A stretch of DNA of 64,000 nucleotides from Agriotes lineatus (taxonomy: Eukaryota > Arthropoda > Insecta > Coleoptera > Elateridae): assembly GCA_940337035.1 (NCBI GenBank), contig CALNHX010005190.1, positions 1-64,000 of the forward strand. Reading direction: 5' to 3'. Below, in pieces: positions 11,296-22,876 of this stretch (its first letter is position 1; every line of letters begins with the position of its first letter). Made by a program: the position numbers and the translations under genes. The notes beneath the pieces were generated by a model, which was given only the letters and a program-made list of their open reading frames with translations, did no database searches and was not told the origin of the DNA.

Positions 11296-11607
11296 TGTAA
11301 TTGTCGTAACTAAACAATCCTATACCTATACTAAAAATACTAAACCTTACTAATAAAAGCACAAAAGAAAAACAAAAATAGCCCTTCAGTACTAATAATA
11401 CTAATACCTACTAATATGTCCAAAAATGTACCTAATCTAAACACAGATTCCTAAATTCTAACAAAATTCCTCAAGATATGCAACAAAATGGCTATAATCC
11501 GATAATTACCGATACGACAAGGAACCAATCGATACTAATCAAATACTCTATACTGCACTAAATGCCAAACTACTTAACCAAAGGCTCCACGTCAGAGGCG
11601 CCAAATT
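11296..11607 (-). promoter_or_regulatory. Leader with primer-binding site
   Basis: In the sense direction the 5' LTR is followed after about five bases by TGGCGCCTCTGACGTGG (complement of about 11586-11604). A TGG at this spot is the hallmark of a tRNA primer-binding site. I do not name the tRNA. The rest of the leader up to the gag ATG is AT-rich and has no ORF. Confidence 0.75.
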
Positions 11608-13300
11608 TATTACATTTGCTACACATGGGAATTTATTTGCACGTAAAAACAAAAATTATAAATACTTCACAGCAGGGTGGTACAGGAATCGTCGAGTCGT
11701 GTAGCAAACGTTTGCCAAGCTAGGTCCTGAGCAGGATGGGGTGGGTTGTCCGGAAGCGCCACTGGTTTGAGACGGTCCAAACCAGAAAACCTACAGGTGG
11801 CCGTGTAAATTCCTAAACCACTGGCTGTTTCACAAAAAAAAATAATAAGAGACAGAAAACACCAAGACTCGAAATAACCTAGTTATTTATTTACAGTTTG
11901 TACACCTTCGGAGTTCTGTGTCATACTTGGAAAAAGGCAACACAATTCTGTGATAATAGTATGTAAATGGAATAGTTTGTAAATGTAATTTTAGTGGTAT
12001 GTAATGTACAAGATTTTATATTAATAAAGTCTAAAATGTGACTACGATAATCGCAATTCGTTCGAGTACCCGTGTATCAACTACGATAGTGACTTAAATA
12101 TAATTAAAAACAGCGATACCGGAATGCGGGAGAATAGTAAGTTCTATATCGCTTGATTAATTAGGTAAATACTCTATCTAGTCGCGAACCTCTTCGAATT
12201 GGTACCATTTCGCCTAGGGGAGTGCTAATACACATAACATGGTGTATTTACGGTGCTCATATTATGTTAAATGTTAAATTGATGCTCCCGGAGACCCTCG
12301 CCAATAATGGTTTAAATTTTGAACATTGACAAGTATCTGACACTCGAATGCGACCAAAGCAGTACTACCACGTAAAGATATTAAATGCATAAAATGACAT
12401 TATCCTATTACACCAAAGTAATTGCACGTGATGTACAACGAAGCTATACAATATTTCGCATGTAAAACGGCATGAATTTCGCTAGCATATACCTAGGTAA
12501 GTACAATACATAAAGTAAAGATCATAGTGCCATAACGAACGATAGTTTCAGTTCAATAAGCACCAAAAGGTAGATAACACTAGGTGTTGTAGATACCTGG
12601 ATCGTGCACAGAAGGATCGCTACATCAACAGCTATGGGGGATAGCTATTAAGATGTCCACCAGCTTGAGTAACCTCCAAAGAGTCAGGGCTTCATCTAAC
12701 TTGGCGGGTGAGAAACGTAGTCGAGTGCAGTCACCATGGGGAGAAGCCTTGCATGCGAACTATCACATGTGCTGAGGGGCTCGAATTGGAACGGAATTGT
12801 TGCTCCAGGTGCCTTAGCCAAGCAACAACAATGCCACAGGCATAATAGATCCCGAAAAATCGGAGAACGATACAGCAAACTAGGACGAGGAGGCCAAACA
12901 GAGTTGTAATGCGGCCTCGAGTAAGTAAATTGCAGAAATATATATTTATCCCAATACAATCGGATTCATTTTAGCAATATAACACCCATTTCCTATTTCT
13001 GGATGGCAGATTCCTCAAAGAACTATGGAAACTATATAATCCACTTAAGTGAAAATTCCCAAAGATCACATGCCGCTCCAAAAAAGGAAAACTTAAAAAT
13101 GGTCGCCGGAAATCGCACTATCAAAACAATTTTCAAAACTTACTCAAAATTCCCTAAAAATCAAGGATTTTGCAAAAATGAGTATGCAACCAAAGCTACA
13201 CCTAACGTATGCAGGTGAATCTAACTATATGAATGCATTTAAGCTAAGAAATTATCCAAACAATCCTTAACTGTATCTAAATGTAAAATTACACGTAACA
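11608..13300 (-). repeat. 5' LTR of the Gypsy-type element
   Basis: Nearly identical to 5147-6841. Differences seen: A/G near 5353, A/G near 5454, a 2-bp indel near 5910, T/C near 6314 and T/C near 6452. In the sense direction it starts at 13300 with TGTTAC. Confidence 0.95.
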
Positions 13301-13600
13301 GGCTGTATGGAGAAACCAGCATTACAAACGTGGTCAAATCGAAGCGTCTAGGATGGTTAGAGTATGTGGAGAGGTCACCCAGGGGCAGAATCATAAAAAT
13401 GGTGCTATGTGGAGGTTTGATCGAAGCTCAAAGAAGAGGTCACCCAAGAAAAAAAATGGCTAGAAATGGCAGAACAAGATCTGAACAAGTTAAAAGAAAG
13501 TAACTGGAGAAATAAAGCAAAGAATAGAAAGGAATGGAAACAAGTAATAACAAAAGCTCTGGGCCAACAAGGACTGTAACGGCTATATATATTGTGTTAT
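13301..13600 (+). pseudogene. RTE-type LINE C-terminus, right half
   Basis: Resumes the frame cut at 5146: YGETSITNVVKSKRLGWL, then RGRIIKMVLCGG and RRGHPRKKM. This is the usual basic C-terminal segment of RTE-type proteins (RLGWLGH..R.GRP..R..). Stops follow within the next 40 codons. Together with 4871-5146 it gives about 190 residues of the same C-terminal domain. Confidence 0.82.
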
Positions 13601-14500
13601 CTAGCCACAGGCCCTACGAATACGATTTTTAAGAACGTCTAGATCTTGTGGACAAGTAACATAAACTTGTTTGAGAAAACCCCACAAAAAAAAACTAAAA
13701 TAGAGAGATCTGGCGATCTTGCTGGCCAGTTAATGAGGGCCCCCACTTCCTATCCATTTTGCACCAAACTTTTCATTTAAAATGTTCCTGACATTTCGTG
13801 CTTTGTGAGGAGGTGCTCCGTCCTGCTGGAACCACATATTGCAAAATATTTCTAGGGGTACATCATCTATCTTAGAATTCTGTCAAAAGAAAATCGGCAT
13901 ATTGTTCTGCATTAAGCGATCCTTGTTGAAATAGGGCCCTACTATAGTATCGCTTAATACGCCAAGCCACACATTAATGGAAAATCTGTGTTGGAATCTG
14001 CTTTACCAAAGTTGACGTGGATTCTCCGTATCCCAGAAATGATCATTTTTCTATTAGAAATCCCGTTATTATTAAAATTAGATTCATCGCTCCAAAGAAT
14101 TAAATTTAATAAATTTTGATTATTGTTAAGCCAATTACAAAATATCGCCCTCATGTCAAAATCACCAGCTCTTAAACCTTGTACTAATTTAATTTTATGT
14201 TTTTTTAAGTATAGAAAATGTTTTATACTGACTTATTTCTAAATCAGCCACTGCTTGACGTATTGACTTTTGTGGATATGCTCAAAATATGCCAATACTA
14301 AAATATCTTCATCATTTCTTGCCCTTCCTAACTGTTCATTAAAACAGCCATCTCTTCGTCAATTACTTTCGAGCATTGTAAAAGTACGAGGATGTGGATG
14401 TCTCCTTTCTGAATACATTGATTGCTTGATACATCACACAAGGTTCTCTATTATTGTCATTGCATCTGATGTACACCCTTAGCATATCCATTTTTTCGCC
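13601..14500 (-). pseudogene. Tc/IS630-like transposase remnant
   Basis: Minus-strand translation in several frames gives, in order: NDEDILVLAYFEHIHKS (near 14300), AGDFDMRAIFCNWLNNNQ, LILWSDESNFNNNG (first catalytic D region, near 14090), WFQQDGAPPHKARNVRNIL (second D, near 13830) and ARSPDLS (near 13715). This matches the DDE core of Tc3/IS630-type insect transposases, which carry a DUF4817-type helix-turn-helix. The family is probably the same as the HTH ORF at 60339. Many stops and frameshifts; only 13954-14154 remains open for more than 60 codons. Confidence 0.75.
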
Positions 14501-14559
14501 AGTAGAATAATTATCACCCATTTCGTGCCACTTAAGATGAAAATACGTAAAAATTTACT

Positions 14560-14911
14560 CAGTTAGTGTGACACTAAAGCTATAGCATTTGTTTTCACCA
14601 CCTACCTTCTCAAAACGATGTGTTCAATTCGCTTAAGAGTGCATTTGTTACTTAATTATTGATTTATGTTTTTAATTGATTAGATAACTATAATATGTGA
14701 TATATCGTCGTAAATAGAATAGAATATGCAATAAAATTGAGCACATTAGATTTAAAATGTTGAATGTATTTGCTACATCTACCACATTTGATCCTCAATT
14801 GTTTTTTTGTCTATGGCAGATAATAGAAAATTAAATGTAGAACAGCTTTTCTTCTATAAAATTTTGTCATATCTCTAACAATAGCCGATATATCTGCTGT
14901 GACAGCTAAAA
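14560..14911 (-). repeat. Repeat X, inverted copy
   Basis: Reverse complement of 1084-1153 plus 4354-4640, uninterrupted here. It abuts the truncated C-terminus of the minus-strand LINE at 14912. No coding potential is recognised. Confidence 0.78.
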
Positions 14912-16016
14912 TCAAACAGGTTGTATACCTCCCCATTCAGTAACAGATTCTACCAATGCATTATACACAGGTTTTAATACATCTTTTTGTAAGTTATTGT
15001 GTAACGTGTAACATTGGCAAACTAGTTTGCGCAATCTAGTGGTAGCTTGAAAGATTTGTTTATCCCAATTTAAATGCTGATCTATAATTGTACCCAAGTA
15101 TTTTATAAAATCCGCATTGTCAATAATAGAATTACATGTACACAGGTTACCAGAACAACTTATATCATGAAGCACTGTAGGTCGCAACCATTGAAGGCCT
15201 TTTTTTGTTATTGAGAACACAAGATACTTTGTTTTAATGAAATTTAAGCTGAGGTAATTAGCATCGAACTAGTTTCTTACGGTTAACATTCCTACTGCAG
15301 TCGCATTTAACAGAGCCTCCCATGTATCTTGCTCAAAGATACTTACAGTATCGTCTGCATAGGAAATAGCATTTATATCATTTAGAAGCAGTATATCAAT
15401 TATATAAATAAGAAAGACGATAGGGGCCAAAATAGTTCTTTGTGGAGCTCCTATTTCTACTGTTTTATAATCACTAAATGTATTTCCAATTTTAAGGCAG
15501 TGCCTTCTATTGTTCAAATAGTTTTTGAACAAAGTTGATGCATCACCCCTAATGCCACACATTTCTAACCTATCCAGTAGTATACCATGGGAGACTGTGT
15601 CGAAAGCTCTTACCAAATCCATAAATACGGCAATAGCCTTTTTGTTTTTATCTAAGGTATTATACAATTTATTAGTTAATTGATATATAGCGGTTTTAGC
15701 AGACATATTTTCCCTAAAACCATATTGACTTCAGATAATATGGAATGATAATTTAGATGATCTTTCAATCAATGTGCTATTACCCATTACATGATTTTTG
15801 AAAAAAACCAATGTTAACGAAATAGGACGGTAATTAGTTACTTATTTTTCATTGCTTCCTTTAAGTAAAGGTACTACTACAACAAGATTAAAGCACTGAG
15901 GAATAACAGAATAAGATAGTATGTATATGATCTTAACTAAAGGATAAACTATGATGTTTTTGCAGTTTTTTAATATTATAGGTTAAAATACCACCGATAT
16001 TCCTGCATAATGCTGG
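14912..16016 (-). pseudogene. LINE reverse transcriptase fragment
   Basis: Minus-strand RT in three pieces. Upstream part (about 15710-16000, frameshifted): NYRPISLTL and SQYGFRENMS. Core (15269-15706): AVFMDLVRAFDTVSHGILL, GAPQRTILAPIVFLIYI and ISYADDTVSIFEQ, so the YADD box is kept but GVPQGS is altered. Thumb (14912-15220): IKYLGTIIDQHLNWDKQI, ending abruptly after VTEWGGIQP where repeat X begins. Both ends are lost. This resembles CR1-group RTs; the exact clade is not determined. Confidence 0.82.
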
Positions 16017-16052
16017 AGCCAATCTTAAATCACAAACAAAAGACCAGTTTAC
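16017..16052 (+). repeat. 36-bp target-site duplication, left copy
   Basis: AGCCAATCTTAAATCAC... to CAGTTTAC recurs at 18763-18798 with one mismatch. The pair flanks the RTE element and is itself coding sequence of the Jockey ORF1. Confidence 0.9.
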
Positions 16053-18762
16053 TTTCTTTCTTTCTTCTGTTTATCCTTGTACCCTATCTGGGTGTCGGAT
16101 ATGAGGTCCAGTCCTTCCATTCCTTCCTGCTCCTTGCCATTTTTTTCATCTCTGCCACTGTTTTGCTTCTCTTTATACCGATTTCTTTGATTCTTTGTGT
16201 CCAGCGCTTTCTGGGTCTACCCTTCTTCCTTTTTCTTTCTCCTGGTGCTTCTATGATCTTTTTTAGTAGCGATTTTTCTTCTTTTCTTATTATATGACCA
16301 TACCATCTTAGTTGTTTCCTTTCTATGAAGTCCATTATTCCTTCTTGTCTTAAAGTTTGTCTTATTCTTTCATTTGTCTCTCTGTCCCATTTTGTAACTC
16401 CCTCAATTCTTCTCAGAAACTGCATTTCTGCTGCATTGATCTTGCTTTCGTGCTTTTTGTTTATGGTCCATGTCTCGCTGCCGTAAGTTAGTGTTGGTCT
16501 CGCTATACTATTGTATACTTTCAGTTTCACTTGCTTGTCTACTTCTTGTTTCTGTAATATTGCTTTGTTTATAGCATAATATACGTTCCTTGTTTTCTTT
16601 ATTCTTTGTGCAATGTCGACTTCTATTCTTCCATCATCTGTTATTACTGAGCCGAGATATTCCATTGCTGTAACTACTTCTATTGTTATCCCATTTATTT
16701 CTATAGTTCTTATTATCTCAGTGTTTTTGTTATTTATAATCATCATTTTTGTTTTGTTAGTATTCACCTCCATTCCCATTTTCTCCATTTCCTCGTTCCA
16801 AATTTTAACCAGTCCCTTCATTTTATTGTGAGTATCTGCTATTAGTATTATGTCATCTGCGTAGATTAAACTATCTACTTTGATTGACCTTAGTTGGTGA
16901 TGTCCTAGTTGTGATTGTAGATGTTTTGATTTCTCTCTTGTATTTAATAAAATTTTGTCCATTACAGTTATGAATAGGAGTGGGCTAAGACTATCTCCTT
17001 GTTTTAATCCTTTTGTCATGTGAAACGTGTCGGATACTTGTCCATTCATCTGTACTCTTCCTTTGACTGTCTGGTAGATGTTCTTAATGTTTCTTAAGAG
17101 TTTTCTGGGTGTCTGTAATTCTATAAGGTACTTCCATATGTTACTTCTTTTTATATTATCGAAGGCGGCTTTCAGGTCTATAAATGTGACGAACATTTCA
17201 TTTCCTCTTTCTATTGTTCTTTCCATTATATTTCTTATTATATGTATGTTGTCCATTGTTTGTTTACCTTGTCTGTATGCTGCTTGTTCCTCGGCCAGTT
17301 TGTGTCCTATGCAGTGTGTAAGTTTCTTTTGTAGAATCTTCGTGTACATTTTGAAAACTGTAGAAGATAGGCAGATTGCTCTATAATTATCACAATTCCC
17401 AGTTTCTCCTTTTTTATAGATGGGTATGATTGTATTATTTTCCCAGTCCTTTGGAATTTGCTCTCCTTCCCATGCTTCTCTGAATATTTCGTGTAACCAT
17501 ATCTTTCCTTTCGGCCCATGAATTTTATCATTTCTGCCTCGATACCATCTGGTCCACCTGCCTTGCCCAGTTTAAGTGAAGCAATTGCCTCATCCACCTC
17601 TGACATTTCTAATTCGTTTTCCTGTGGTTCTTCACCTATTTCGTCGTATTCGTCTTGCTCTTCTTGTTGATTTCGGTCCTCTTCGAATTTTTCTTCGTAG
17701 TATTCCTTCCATACTTGTAGAATTTCAGATATTTCCGTTTTTAATTCGTTTTTTTTGTTCCTTATTCCTCTTACTTCTCTTTCTTTATTTCCTCTTAACT
17801 TTTTTACTATACCCCAAAAGTGCTTATTATTTTTTGTATATACTTCCTCCATTTCCCTTCCAAAGTCTTTCCAGCATTGAATTTTTGCTTTTCTTATGTC
17901 TCTTTTGGCCTTGTTTCTTTTCCCTATGTAATCTTCTCTGTCCTCTTGGTTTTTAGTTGTTATATATTTCTTCCACGCTTCCTTCTTCTCTCTGATTGCT
18001 TTTTTTACTTCTTCGTTCCACCATCTTGTTCTCTTAGTGTTTTGTTTCACTTTCTTTATTCCACATATCTTTTTAGCATTTTTTATCAGCGTATCTTTGA
18101 ATATTTTCCATATTTCTTCTACTGTTCCTTCCAATCATTTTATTTCAAATTTTTCTAGTTCGTCATCTGTATTTTCCTTGTACTTTTCTGCACTTTCTGT
18201 ATCTTTTAATTTGTAGATTGGTATTCTCTCATATTCCTTTTTCTCCTCCACTGTAATATTTATTTCATTCATTATTGCTCTTATTAATCTGTGTTGTGTG
18301 GAGAGTTCCGCTTCTCCTATTGTTTTCACTTCCTCTATTATTTGTTCTAATTCCCTCGTGTATACGATGTAATCTATCAGACTTCTTGCCCCTCGTTCTT
18401 CCGCTACATATGTGTACTTTTCTTCTAATGGTTGATACCAAAAAGTGTTTCCCACTATTAAATCGTTTGTTATACAGAATTCCATCATTTTTTTCCCATT
18501 ATTATTTTGTATCGTTTCGCCGAATTTTCCCTAACTGCCTAATCCTGTGTTTATATTGCTTCCTACTCTTGCGTTCCAATCTCCTATTATTAATATTTTG
18601 TTACACTTTTCTTTCGCTCTGTCTATCATCTTCTGTAGTTGTTCGTAGAATTCTTCTCTCATGTTGACTTCTGCTCCCTCTATCGGCGCGTATATTTGTA
18701 TTATATATACCAACTGTCCCAGATCTACTTCTATTGCTATTATTCTTGAATTAATTGGTTCT
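16053..18762 (-). mobile_element. RTE-type non-LTR retrotransposon, 5'-truncated
   Basis: About 2.7 kb on the minus strand, between 36-bp duplications. It starts inside the endonuclease domain at 18762 and ends at 16053 in a short GAAA-rich tail (TTTC units on the plus strand, 16053-16065). Only two in-frame stops and one frameshift interrupt an otherwise continuous protein, so it is fairly young. It inserted in the ORF1 of a Jockey-like element. Confidence 0.92.
16084..18757 (-). pseudogene. RTE ORF: endonuclease-reverse transcriptase
   Basis: Read on the minus strand: endonuclease end (VYIIQIYAPIEGAE, ILIIGDWNARVG; 18531-18713), in-frame TAG at 18531, SLIDYIVYTRE (18135-18488), in-frame TGA at 18135, then the connector (RTRWWNEEVKKAIREKK) and SLKLGKAGGPDGIEAEMIKF. 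A frameshift near 17500 moves to the next frame, which is open to the end. RT motifs there: AAYRQGKQTMDN, TFIDLKAAFDNIKRS, GLKQGDSLSPLLF and SLIYADDIILIAD. The thumb has EYLGSVITDDGR, the C-terminus LTYGSETWTI, RWYGHIIRKEE and GRPRKRW. The catalytic YADD is intact. The protein ends at 16084. Many strong plus-strand ORFs here are antisense shadows of its Glu/Lys-rich sequence. Confidence 0.93.
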
Positions 18763-18798
18763 AGCCAATCTTAAATCACAAACAAAAGAGCAGTTTAC
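18763..18798 (+). repeat. 36-bp target-site duplication, right copy
   Basis: Partner of 16017-16052; one C/G mismatch near its end. Confidence 0.9.
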
Positions 18799-19654
18799 AA
18801 CAATACAAAAAAACAATCATTTAAAACTGAATCTGACCACCATTGAAGACCATCGAAAAATAACTAAGTATTACAACGAAAACAACATAAAATATCATAC
18901 ATTCAAGAACCCAGAGGCCAATAATTTATCGGCTATTATCAGAAACTTGCTAGTCTCAATAACCGAAAAAGAAATTGTAGATGAGCTAAAAACCGCCCAA
19001 CTTCCAGTAATAAAAGCTGTGAGACTATACAACAAAGCTAGATTGCCAATACCAATTGTAGCATTAGAACTCAAAAACGATGAAACTGGTAAAAAAATTT
19101 TCGAACTGAAGAAAATATTTCACAGTGTTGTTGAGGTTGAATCTAGACGAAAATCTAGAGACATACCTCAATGCAAAAATTGTCAAAGGTACGGGCACAC
19201 CTGGAATTACTGTCAGTTGGACCCATGTTGCGTCAAGTGTTTGGGAAACCATTTGTACATACACTGTAATAAAAAACAGAACAAAGAACCACGTTGTGTT
19301 GACTGTGGAGAATCGCATCCCGCCAATTACAAGGGATGCTCATACTTCGTACAAATCAACAAAAAATTACAACCATTAAACCAAACCCAAGCATGGACAT
19401 CAGCAACAACAACGAATAATATTATCACCGGAAACAAACCTCAACGTATACAACTGGACGAACAACCATACAATAAATCTTTTCCACGTCTCCCGAAGAC
19501 TTTTGGCAATCAGACAGCATCGAATACTCAAACATCCACAGATATGCTTACAACAGTGATAAACAAAATAATCGAACTTCTTCTCCCACACTTAGATAAA
19601 ATACTTCCATATCTTACAACATTTATCCCACTACTATCTAATGGATCCAAATAA
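18763..19654 (+). CDS. Jockey-like ORF1 Gag-like protein (5'-truncated)
   Basis: A frame of nearly 300 codons. Its first few residues come from the junction with the RTE element, so the ATG at 18755 is accidental. The middle part (~residues 60-130) is the pre-zinc-finger region of insect LINE Gag-like proteins. A run of cysteine knuckles follows: CKNCQRYGHTWNYC, CCVKCLGNHLYIHC and CVDCGESHPANYKGC. This is the typical three-knuckle set of Jockey/I-group ORF1. The C-terminal ~100 residues are Thr/Asn-rich, then hydrophobic. ORF1 proteins bind element RNA. It overlaps the start of ORF2 by a few bases. The remaining frame is intact, but the N-terminus is lost. Confidence 0.85.
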
Positions 19655-22648
19655 CAAGCGTGTCATCAATAATCTAACAGTCCTTAACTGGAATGCAGAT
19701 GGCATAAAATCACAGCGAGCTACACTGATAGTATATCGAAATGATAAGAGTGTCAGATACTGCAGCAGGCAGTGTTGCGATAATAATAAAAAAACAATTA
19801 AGACACTATGGAATACCAAACAAAAGTTTCACGAGTCTAGAATGTGTAGCAATTCGTCTCGAAACGTACAACGATCCGCAACTCTATGTTTATTGTGCTT
19901 ATAAACAACCGAAAAAGAAAATCTCTGAAGAAGACATATGCGAAATATTTCAAACTACCAAACCAGTGTTAATCATAAGTGACCTAAACTGCAAGCACAC
20001 TAACTGGGGGTGTAGAGTTACAAACCCAAACGGCCTCAGATTAAATGATATATTAGCGAATCATGGGATACAAATATCGGCTCCCAACGAATATACACAT
20101 TTCCCCTATAGACCGGACCACCAACCTGATATAGTAGGAGTAGTATTGCACAAAAATTTCTCAAAACCCATTTGTCAAGTTGTTCAGCATGAATTAGATT
20201 CAGATCACCTACCGATTACAATATCTTTCTTCACTTCTCCCCAGTATACACCTCCATTTCCGAAACTAATAAACGGAAGAACAGATTCGGATCTCTTCCA
20301 AGCCCAATTAGACAGAACTTTAAAGGCACCGGAGCGTATAACAACTTGGAAGAATATTGATATGGCAGTGAACTAATTCACAGAAGCAATTAAAGAAAGT
20401 GTACAACAAGCCACAACTCCTATTAAACAAAGACAAATATCACACAAAATACAGGCTCCTACAGAAATACTAAACCTAATCAAACTTAAAAACAGAATAC
20501 GACGCAAATGGCAACAAAGACGGCAACCACACCTAAAAACTCTCTGCAACCAACTAACACACAGGGTTAGACAAGAATTCGACAAATATCGTCTCAGCTT
20601 ATACCGGGTGTCCATTCTCAAAGTCGAACATAGGCAATTAACATTAGTGCATTCACTCGTACTTGGAATAATTCATTTTTCTGTAGATAATTTTAACAGA
20701 CGTTGACAGAAAATACCTGATTTACGCCAACTAATTACCAATTTTTTTGACAAATGCTATCGAACTTGAAAAGCATGGCATGGCATATTAAAAAATTCCC
20801 AAGTTTTAAATTAGTATTTTAAAATAAAAATCGCATCTTGAATATTATTATTGGTATCATTTGATACGTAATAATTTTATCTTTCTATTGATACCATTAC
20901 CTTCCCTGTAAGTTGAATTGGCGAGCAGGAATCGGCAAAAACGTTCAATACAATGTTAATCGCCTATGTTCCACTTTAAGAACGGACACCCGGTATAATA
21001 AATATATTGAAGAATTAAGGCAAGAGATGCTACGATGTGGCAAGCTACGAAACGACTACTCAGGCAACCCAATATTATTCACTCTTTACAAATCAACGAT
21101 GTTTACCACATAACAGACGAAGAGAAATCCAATGCAATTGCAACACAACTTGAACAAACTTTTACCCCAAAAGAAGCAGCAAATGAAACAATGACCATAC
21201 GGCAAGTAAGTGAGACACACAGCAACTATGTAAGTCCGAGTCCTATGAATATCAAACCTACCTCACCCAGAGAAATTAGCGAGTACATAAAACAACTATG
21301 CACCAAAAAATCCCCCGGGCCAGACCTAATTACTAATGACATCTTAAAACACCTTACAAAAAAACCACTGGCTTAGGTGTCAACAATACTTAATTCCTGC
21401 CGGAGACTTTGATATTTTCCAAACACTTGGAAGCAAGCACACATAATGCCTTTTCTCAAACATGGAAAAGACAAACATAAACCTGAGAACTACCGCTCGA
21501 TTAGTTTATTGTCAACCATCTCTAAACTACTCGAAAAAGTAATCCACAAGAGATTAGAAGCAATCCTCATCGACAGAGACATAATTCCACACCACCAGTT
21601 CGGTTTCCAAAAAAAGCATGCCACCACACACCAATTGCTAAGAATAACTGAGACAATTGAAAAAGGCTTTGAAAATAAGCAATACACGGTTATAGGTTTT
21701 CTTGATTTAAAAAATGCCTTTGATAAAGTTTGGCTGGAGGGTCTTAAATACAAAATCATTAAACTTCAAATACCAGATTATCTAATCACAATTATCACCT
21801 CTTTTCTTGAAAATCGTATTTTCGCAGTAAGAATAAATTCAACATTATCCACCACTAGAAAAATCCAGGCTGGAGTTCCACAAGGCAGCATCCTGGGGCC
21901 CACTCTTTTCATATATACACCCACGATCTAAAATCAACAAATACATCTATGTTGGCCACATGCTGACGATACCGCAGTTATAACGCAGAGTGAGAACCTA
22001 GAAATAGCCGTAAACTACTTACAAGATGCACTTAATACCATTAGTAAATGGCTTGATCATTGGAAGCTCGAAATTAACACACCAAAATGCCAGGTCAAGA
22101 TGTTCACCCTAAAACAAATTAGATCACAACCGGACATACACGTAAACCAAACTAGGTTAGAATGGAATGCAAGGGACAATGCTATCAAATACTTGGGGGT
22201 ATACCTAGATACCAGACTAAGATGGGGATACCACATTAACAAAAAGGTTAACGAGTGCTACGTAAGACTACGACTATTATATCCCCTAATAAACAGAAAA
22301 TCACACCTACGTACTGAGTGCACACTATTAATATATAAATCTATACTTAGACCCATAATAACATACGCTTGTGCAGTGTGGAGCAATACAAACAAAACAC
22401 ATAAAAATAAACTAGAAGTGTTACAAAATAAGGTGCTACGAATTTCAACTAGTGCCCCCTGGTTCGTGAGAAATGAACAACTACGCCGAGAACTACAAAT
22501 CCCTACGATTGTGAAATTCATTGAACAAGTGTGTGATAAGTTCTTTGCCAACATTAACGAGTGTCCCAGTGCTGCGTATTATAATGTCGGTCAGAAAAAC
22601 ATTCACAACAGACTGAAAAGAAAATTACCTCAGGACTTTCTGTTATAA
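19641..22648 (+). pseudogene. Jockey-like ORF2: endonuclease and reverse transcriptase
   Basis: Endonuclease start LTVLNWNADGIKSQRATL (19641-19740), frameshift near 19740, then VLIISDLNCKHTNWG and LDSDHLPITI (19741-20376). A stop at 20374 interrupts; the connector continues to 20603, where a MITE is inserted, and resumes at 20996 (NKYIEELRQEML). The RT has TKKSPGPDLITNDI (to 21376), a stop and frameshift, then ENYRSISLLSTISKLLEK, FGFQKKHATT, IGFLDLKNAFDKVW and GVPQGSILGPTLF (21446-21931). Another frameshift falls at the active site, which reads HADD rather than YADD near 21960. The thumb and C-terminus (22100-22648) include YLGVYLDTRLRWGYHI and LRPIITYACAVWSN, ending in a stop. Confidence 0.9.
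20604..20993. mobile_element. MITE with TA duplication inside the Jockey ORF2
   Basis: Inverted repeats of about 33 bp begin CCGGGTGTCCATTCTCAAAG (left) and CCGGGTGTCCGTTCTTAAAG (right, reverse complement). They are flanked by TA (20602-20603, 20994-20995). The interior is AT-rich and non-coding. Removing it restores the LINE connector reading. Confidence 0.9.
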
Positions 22649-22876
22649 ATGCTAGTTATCACAACCCATGTTTTAGATATAGTATTATGTATTAGCCACA
22701 GAGGGGTGTAAATCTGTTGCACTGTCCTCGCCAGTTAATTCTGTTAATTTTACTATCGAACAACTCAACCATGTATAGCAAATGTAATGCTGAGCTGGTT
22801 TAATCAAATTATATAAAAAAAAAGATGTTTCTAATATAATTGAAAAAGAATAAAAAAAAACAAGTAATATTATATA

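Larger units (their letters stand above)
5147..13300 (-). mobile_element. Gypsy-type LTR retrotransposon, young, internally deleted
   Basis: Two LTRs of 1,695 bp (5147-6841) and 1,693 bp (11608-13300) flank an internal region read on the minus strand. They are flanked by a 4-bp duplication, GGCT (5143-5146 and 13301-13304). In the sense direction each LTR begins TGTTAC and ends GTAATA. The internal order is primer-binding site, gag, integrase, a ~1.4-kb untranslated part, polypurine tract. Protease, RT and RNase H are absent: gag runs directly into the frame that holds integrase. Reading the LTRs side by side I found about four substitutions and one 2-bp indel, so the insertion is recent. The insertion split the RTE remnant at 4871-5146/13301-13600. 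Confidence 0.93.
18763..22860 (+). mobile_element. Jockey-like non-LTR retrotransposon (main part)
   Basis: Continues the short piece at 16017-16052 after the RTE insertion. It contains a 5'-truncated ORF1 with zinc knuckles and an ORF2 with endonuclease and RT, broken by frameshifts and by a MITE (20604-20993). After the ORF2 stop (22648) about 200 bp of 3' untranslated sequence leads to A-rich tracts at 22815-22860. Flanking duplications were not identified. Confidence 0.88.

Noticed and set aside
16613..18667. Several long hydrophobic plus-strand ORFs resembling membrane proteins
   Set aside because: They are antisense to the Glu/Lys-rich RTE protein. Their Phe/Ser/Leu runs are complements of Lys/Glu codons.
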